A stretch of DNA of 64,000 bases from Bryum argenteum. Lineage: Eukaryota > Streptophyta > Bryopsida > Bryales > Bryaceae. Where the stretch lies: positions 9,158,727 through 9,222,726 of the forward strand of contig CM073327.1 of the NCBI GenBank assembly GCA_037043015.1. Reading direction: 5' to 3'. Below, piece by piece: positions 62,550 to 64,000 of the stretch. The translations under genes were made by a program, and so were the position numbers. Each line of letters begins with the position of its first letter. The stretch's first letter is position 1. The notes beneath the pieces were generated by a model. The model was not told the DNA's origin. It made no database searches and saw only the letters and a program-made list of their open reading frames with translations.

Positions 62550-62720
62550 GTTTTCACCTGAGTGAAGTAGCCGTGGCAAGGGAGTTGGGTGTCTCATTGG
62601 AGACACTGATGAGGGCTTGCAGGCACTTTGGATTGAGGCACTGGCCCGCACGAGAGGTACGGTAGACCACATCCTTCTTGAAATTCTTCCCTTAAGGACA
62701 TTGAAAGTGATGATTTGAAT
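62550..62720 (+). pseudogene. RWP-RK domain fragment, copy 2 (best preserved)
   Basis: The plus strand reads FHLSEVAVARELGVSLETLM and continues RACRHFGLRHWPARE, an almost complete RWP-RK core (consensus about F.LPI..AA..LGV..T.LK..CR..GI.RWP.RK). HWPAR replaces RWPYRK, and stops follow at once. No start codon or other exons of an RKD/NLP gene are seen nearby. RWP-RK proteins are plant transcription factors; this piece is probably non-functional. Confidence 0.65.
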
Positions 62721-63195
62721 TCTTATGCAATAAGGTGAGATTACTTGTGTATCCACGTGAGGAAGGTGAGGAGTAGTATGCGCGGCCTACATGCCATAGC
62801 TCTGGATGAAGAAAGAGCAGGCCGGGAGCTAGCGACAGCTTACGTGCAGTAGGTGATGGTGGAATTAGATGGAAGTCCAACTCACGTGAGACACATAAGA
62901 GTAAGGAACCGAGCATTGTGAACGTACGAGTTTGTTTTTGAATTCCTCATGACAGTTTGTAGCGATTGATTACTTAGTTTGGGTACAATGCGAGAAAGCT
63001 TTGCACGCATTATGGATATAGAGATCAGTTCCACACTATGGTGTTTCTCTTCAACCGTATCGGCCATTTATTTTTAAGTCAGCTTACATTGCTCAAATGT
63101 TTACATTGCTCAAATGTTAATTCGTAGTCGTGTTTTCCAATGAAATATTTATTCCTTTCGGTTAGAATGTGCAGCGGCCGCAACATTTAAGGATC

Positions 63196-63320
63196 ACGAA
63201 CCAATTCCCCTACTTTTCTCTCACTCTGACCGAAGCGGCGAGGGAGTTGCATGTCTTGCAGTAGACTCTAAAGAAGGAATGGCAAGGATTGGCGGTGAAG
63301 CGCTGGCCCCGGTCGCAATG
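63196..63320 (+). pseudogene. RWP-RK domain fragment, copy 3
   Basis: The plus strand reads YFSLTLTEAARELHVLQ*TL and then KKEWQGLAVKRWPRSQ. TEAARELHV and KRWP match the two conserved halves of an RWP-RK domain. One in-frame TAG lies in between and the CR residues are replaced. Confidence 0.6.
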
Positions 63321-63471
63321 TATGCATACTACAAGACATTCAAACCGTTTGATTTTAAACACCTTTAGTTGATTAAATGATGTATTATTTTTGCAAACTA
63401 TACATGATCCTACCATTGTTTGCAGGCAAGGTGCTTGGTAAGCAGAGTTAAAGAACTGGTGGATGCCATTG

Positions 63472-64000
63472 CACTACTAGTAAAGAGGAGGGTTTGCAAT
63501 GTTACAAACATTGTTTTTTGTGTGAACATTGCTTACTTGGGCAATGTATTGAAACTTGCTTTAACACCATTCCCAAGAAAATAAACAATGTTTTCATCCT
63601 AGAATCTACAATTAAATAGATTTGAAGTTTAAACATTGCTTATTTTCTTGAGAATGGTGCTAAAGTAAGCTTTAATAGATTGCCCAAGTAAGCAATGTTT
63701 ATAGAAACAACAACTTTTGCAACAAACCTCAATTCCGTTAAAATGGCACTATGCCATGTGCCATTTTGTCACACCAAATCTTACATATGTGCTCATATGG
63801 AATGGTGTATTCTGTAATATCAAAATTCATTTAATAATATCACTCCTTTATATATATTGTCACTCATTTTCCATAATATCACCTTCAGATTCTGTTATAT
63901 CACATGGTTTTTGGACTGCAGTTCAGAAAGTTGAGGTGTGCCATTTTAGCGGCATAACGCCATTTTAATGGAATTGGGGATAACATTGCAAACCCCCTTC
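63472..64000. mobile_element. CACTA-type MITE, right end beyond the window
   Basis: Begins CACTACTAGTAAAGAGGAGG followed by GTTTGCAATGTTAC. The last bases of the window (AACATTGCAAACCCCCTTC) are the start of the inverted right terminus. An inner hairpin (63525-63705, GCTTACTTGGGCAATGT and its inverse) is shared with the MITE at 23910, so both belong to one family; this copy is longer. Confidence 0.75.

Overview
This is nuclear DNA of a land plant. Genes have GT-AG introns of about 80-1,200 bp, in AT-rich DNA full of small DNA transposons. The proteins are plant types: a 439-aa AP-2 mu subunit, an RD-type LRR receptor kinase, a CERK1-like LysM kinase remnant and RWP-RK remnants. Compact introns and the repeat mix fit a non-seed plant, perhaps a bryophyte, but the sequence alone does not settle this.

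Layout. 403-10929: a Mutator-like element (MULE) with a perfect 9-bp target duplication, divergent TIRs and two divergent genes. The rightward gene is a decayed MULE transposase (GCM1/WRKY-type zinc finger, RNase-H-like core, SWIM-like finger). The leftward gene starts with an Arg-Gly-rich tail and a ParB/sulfiredoxin-like DGxHR domain (743 aa open across 7 exons). It runs on, decayed, into a beta-class DNA amino-methyltransferase motif. An array of 18-bp CpG-rich palindromes lies in its first intron. This is the most unusual object here. 11-14 kb: SINE and MITE debris. 14238-16290: a two-exon TMEM45/DUF716 membrane protein. 17.4-21.3 kb: a TTAA element, an unknown ORF with an internal duplication and a hairpin MITE. 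21.4-23.6 kb: a broken LysM receptor kinase. 25262-31626: an LRR receptor kinase whose 17 in-phase exons give 815 aa. 32571-38412: a mariner-like element split by a 3.65-kb CACTA element. 38580-39347: a long foldback. 41269-48544 (minus): a complete cytosolic isoleucyl-tRNA synthetase, 26 exons, 1,196 aa. 51701-52054: a full-length SINE with a 15-bp target duplication. 52394-56396: AP-2 mu, 13 exons. 57775-60320: a three-exon, probably plastid-targeted 294-aa protein with a DUF3820-like motif. 60.7-63.3 kb: three decayed RWP-RK domain copies. 63472-end: a CACTA-type MITE cut by the window edge.

The host genes are unrelated housekeeping or signalling genes with no operon-like logic. The two kinases are neighbours and both suit extracellular sensing. 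Most remaining DNA is explained by DNA transposons and SINEs. Exon boundaries were read by eye from splice consensus, reading phase and family similarity; no alignment or RNA evidence was available.
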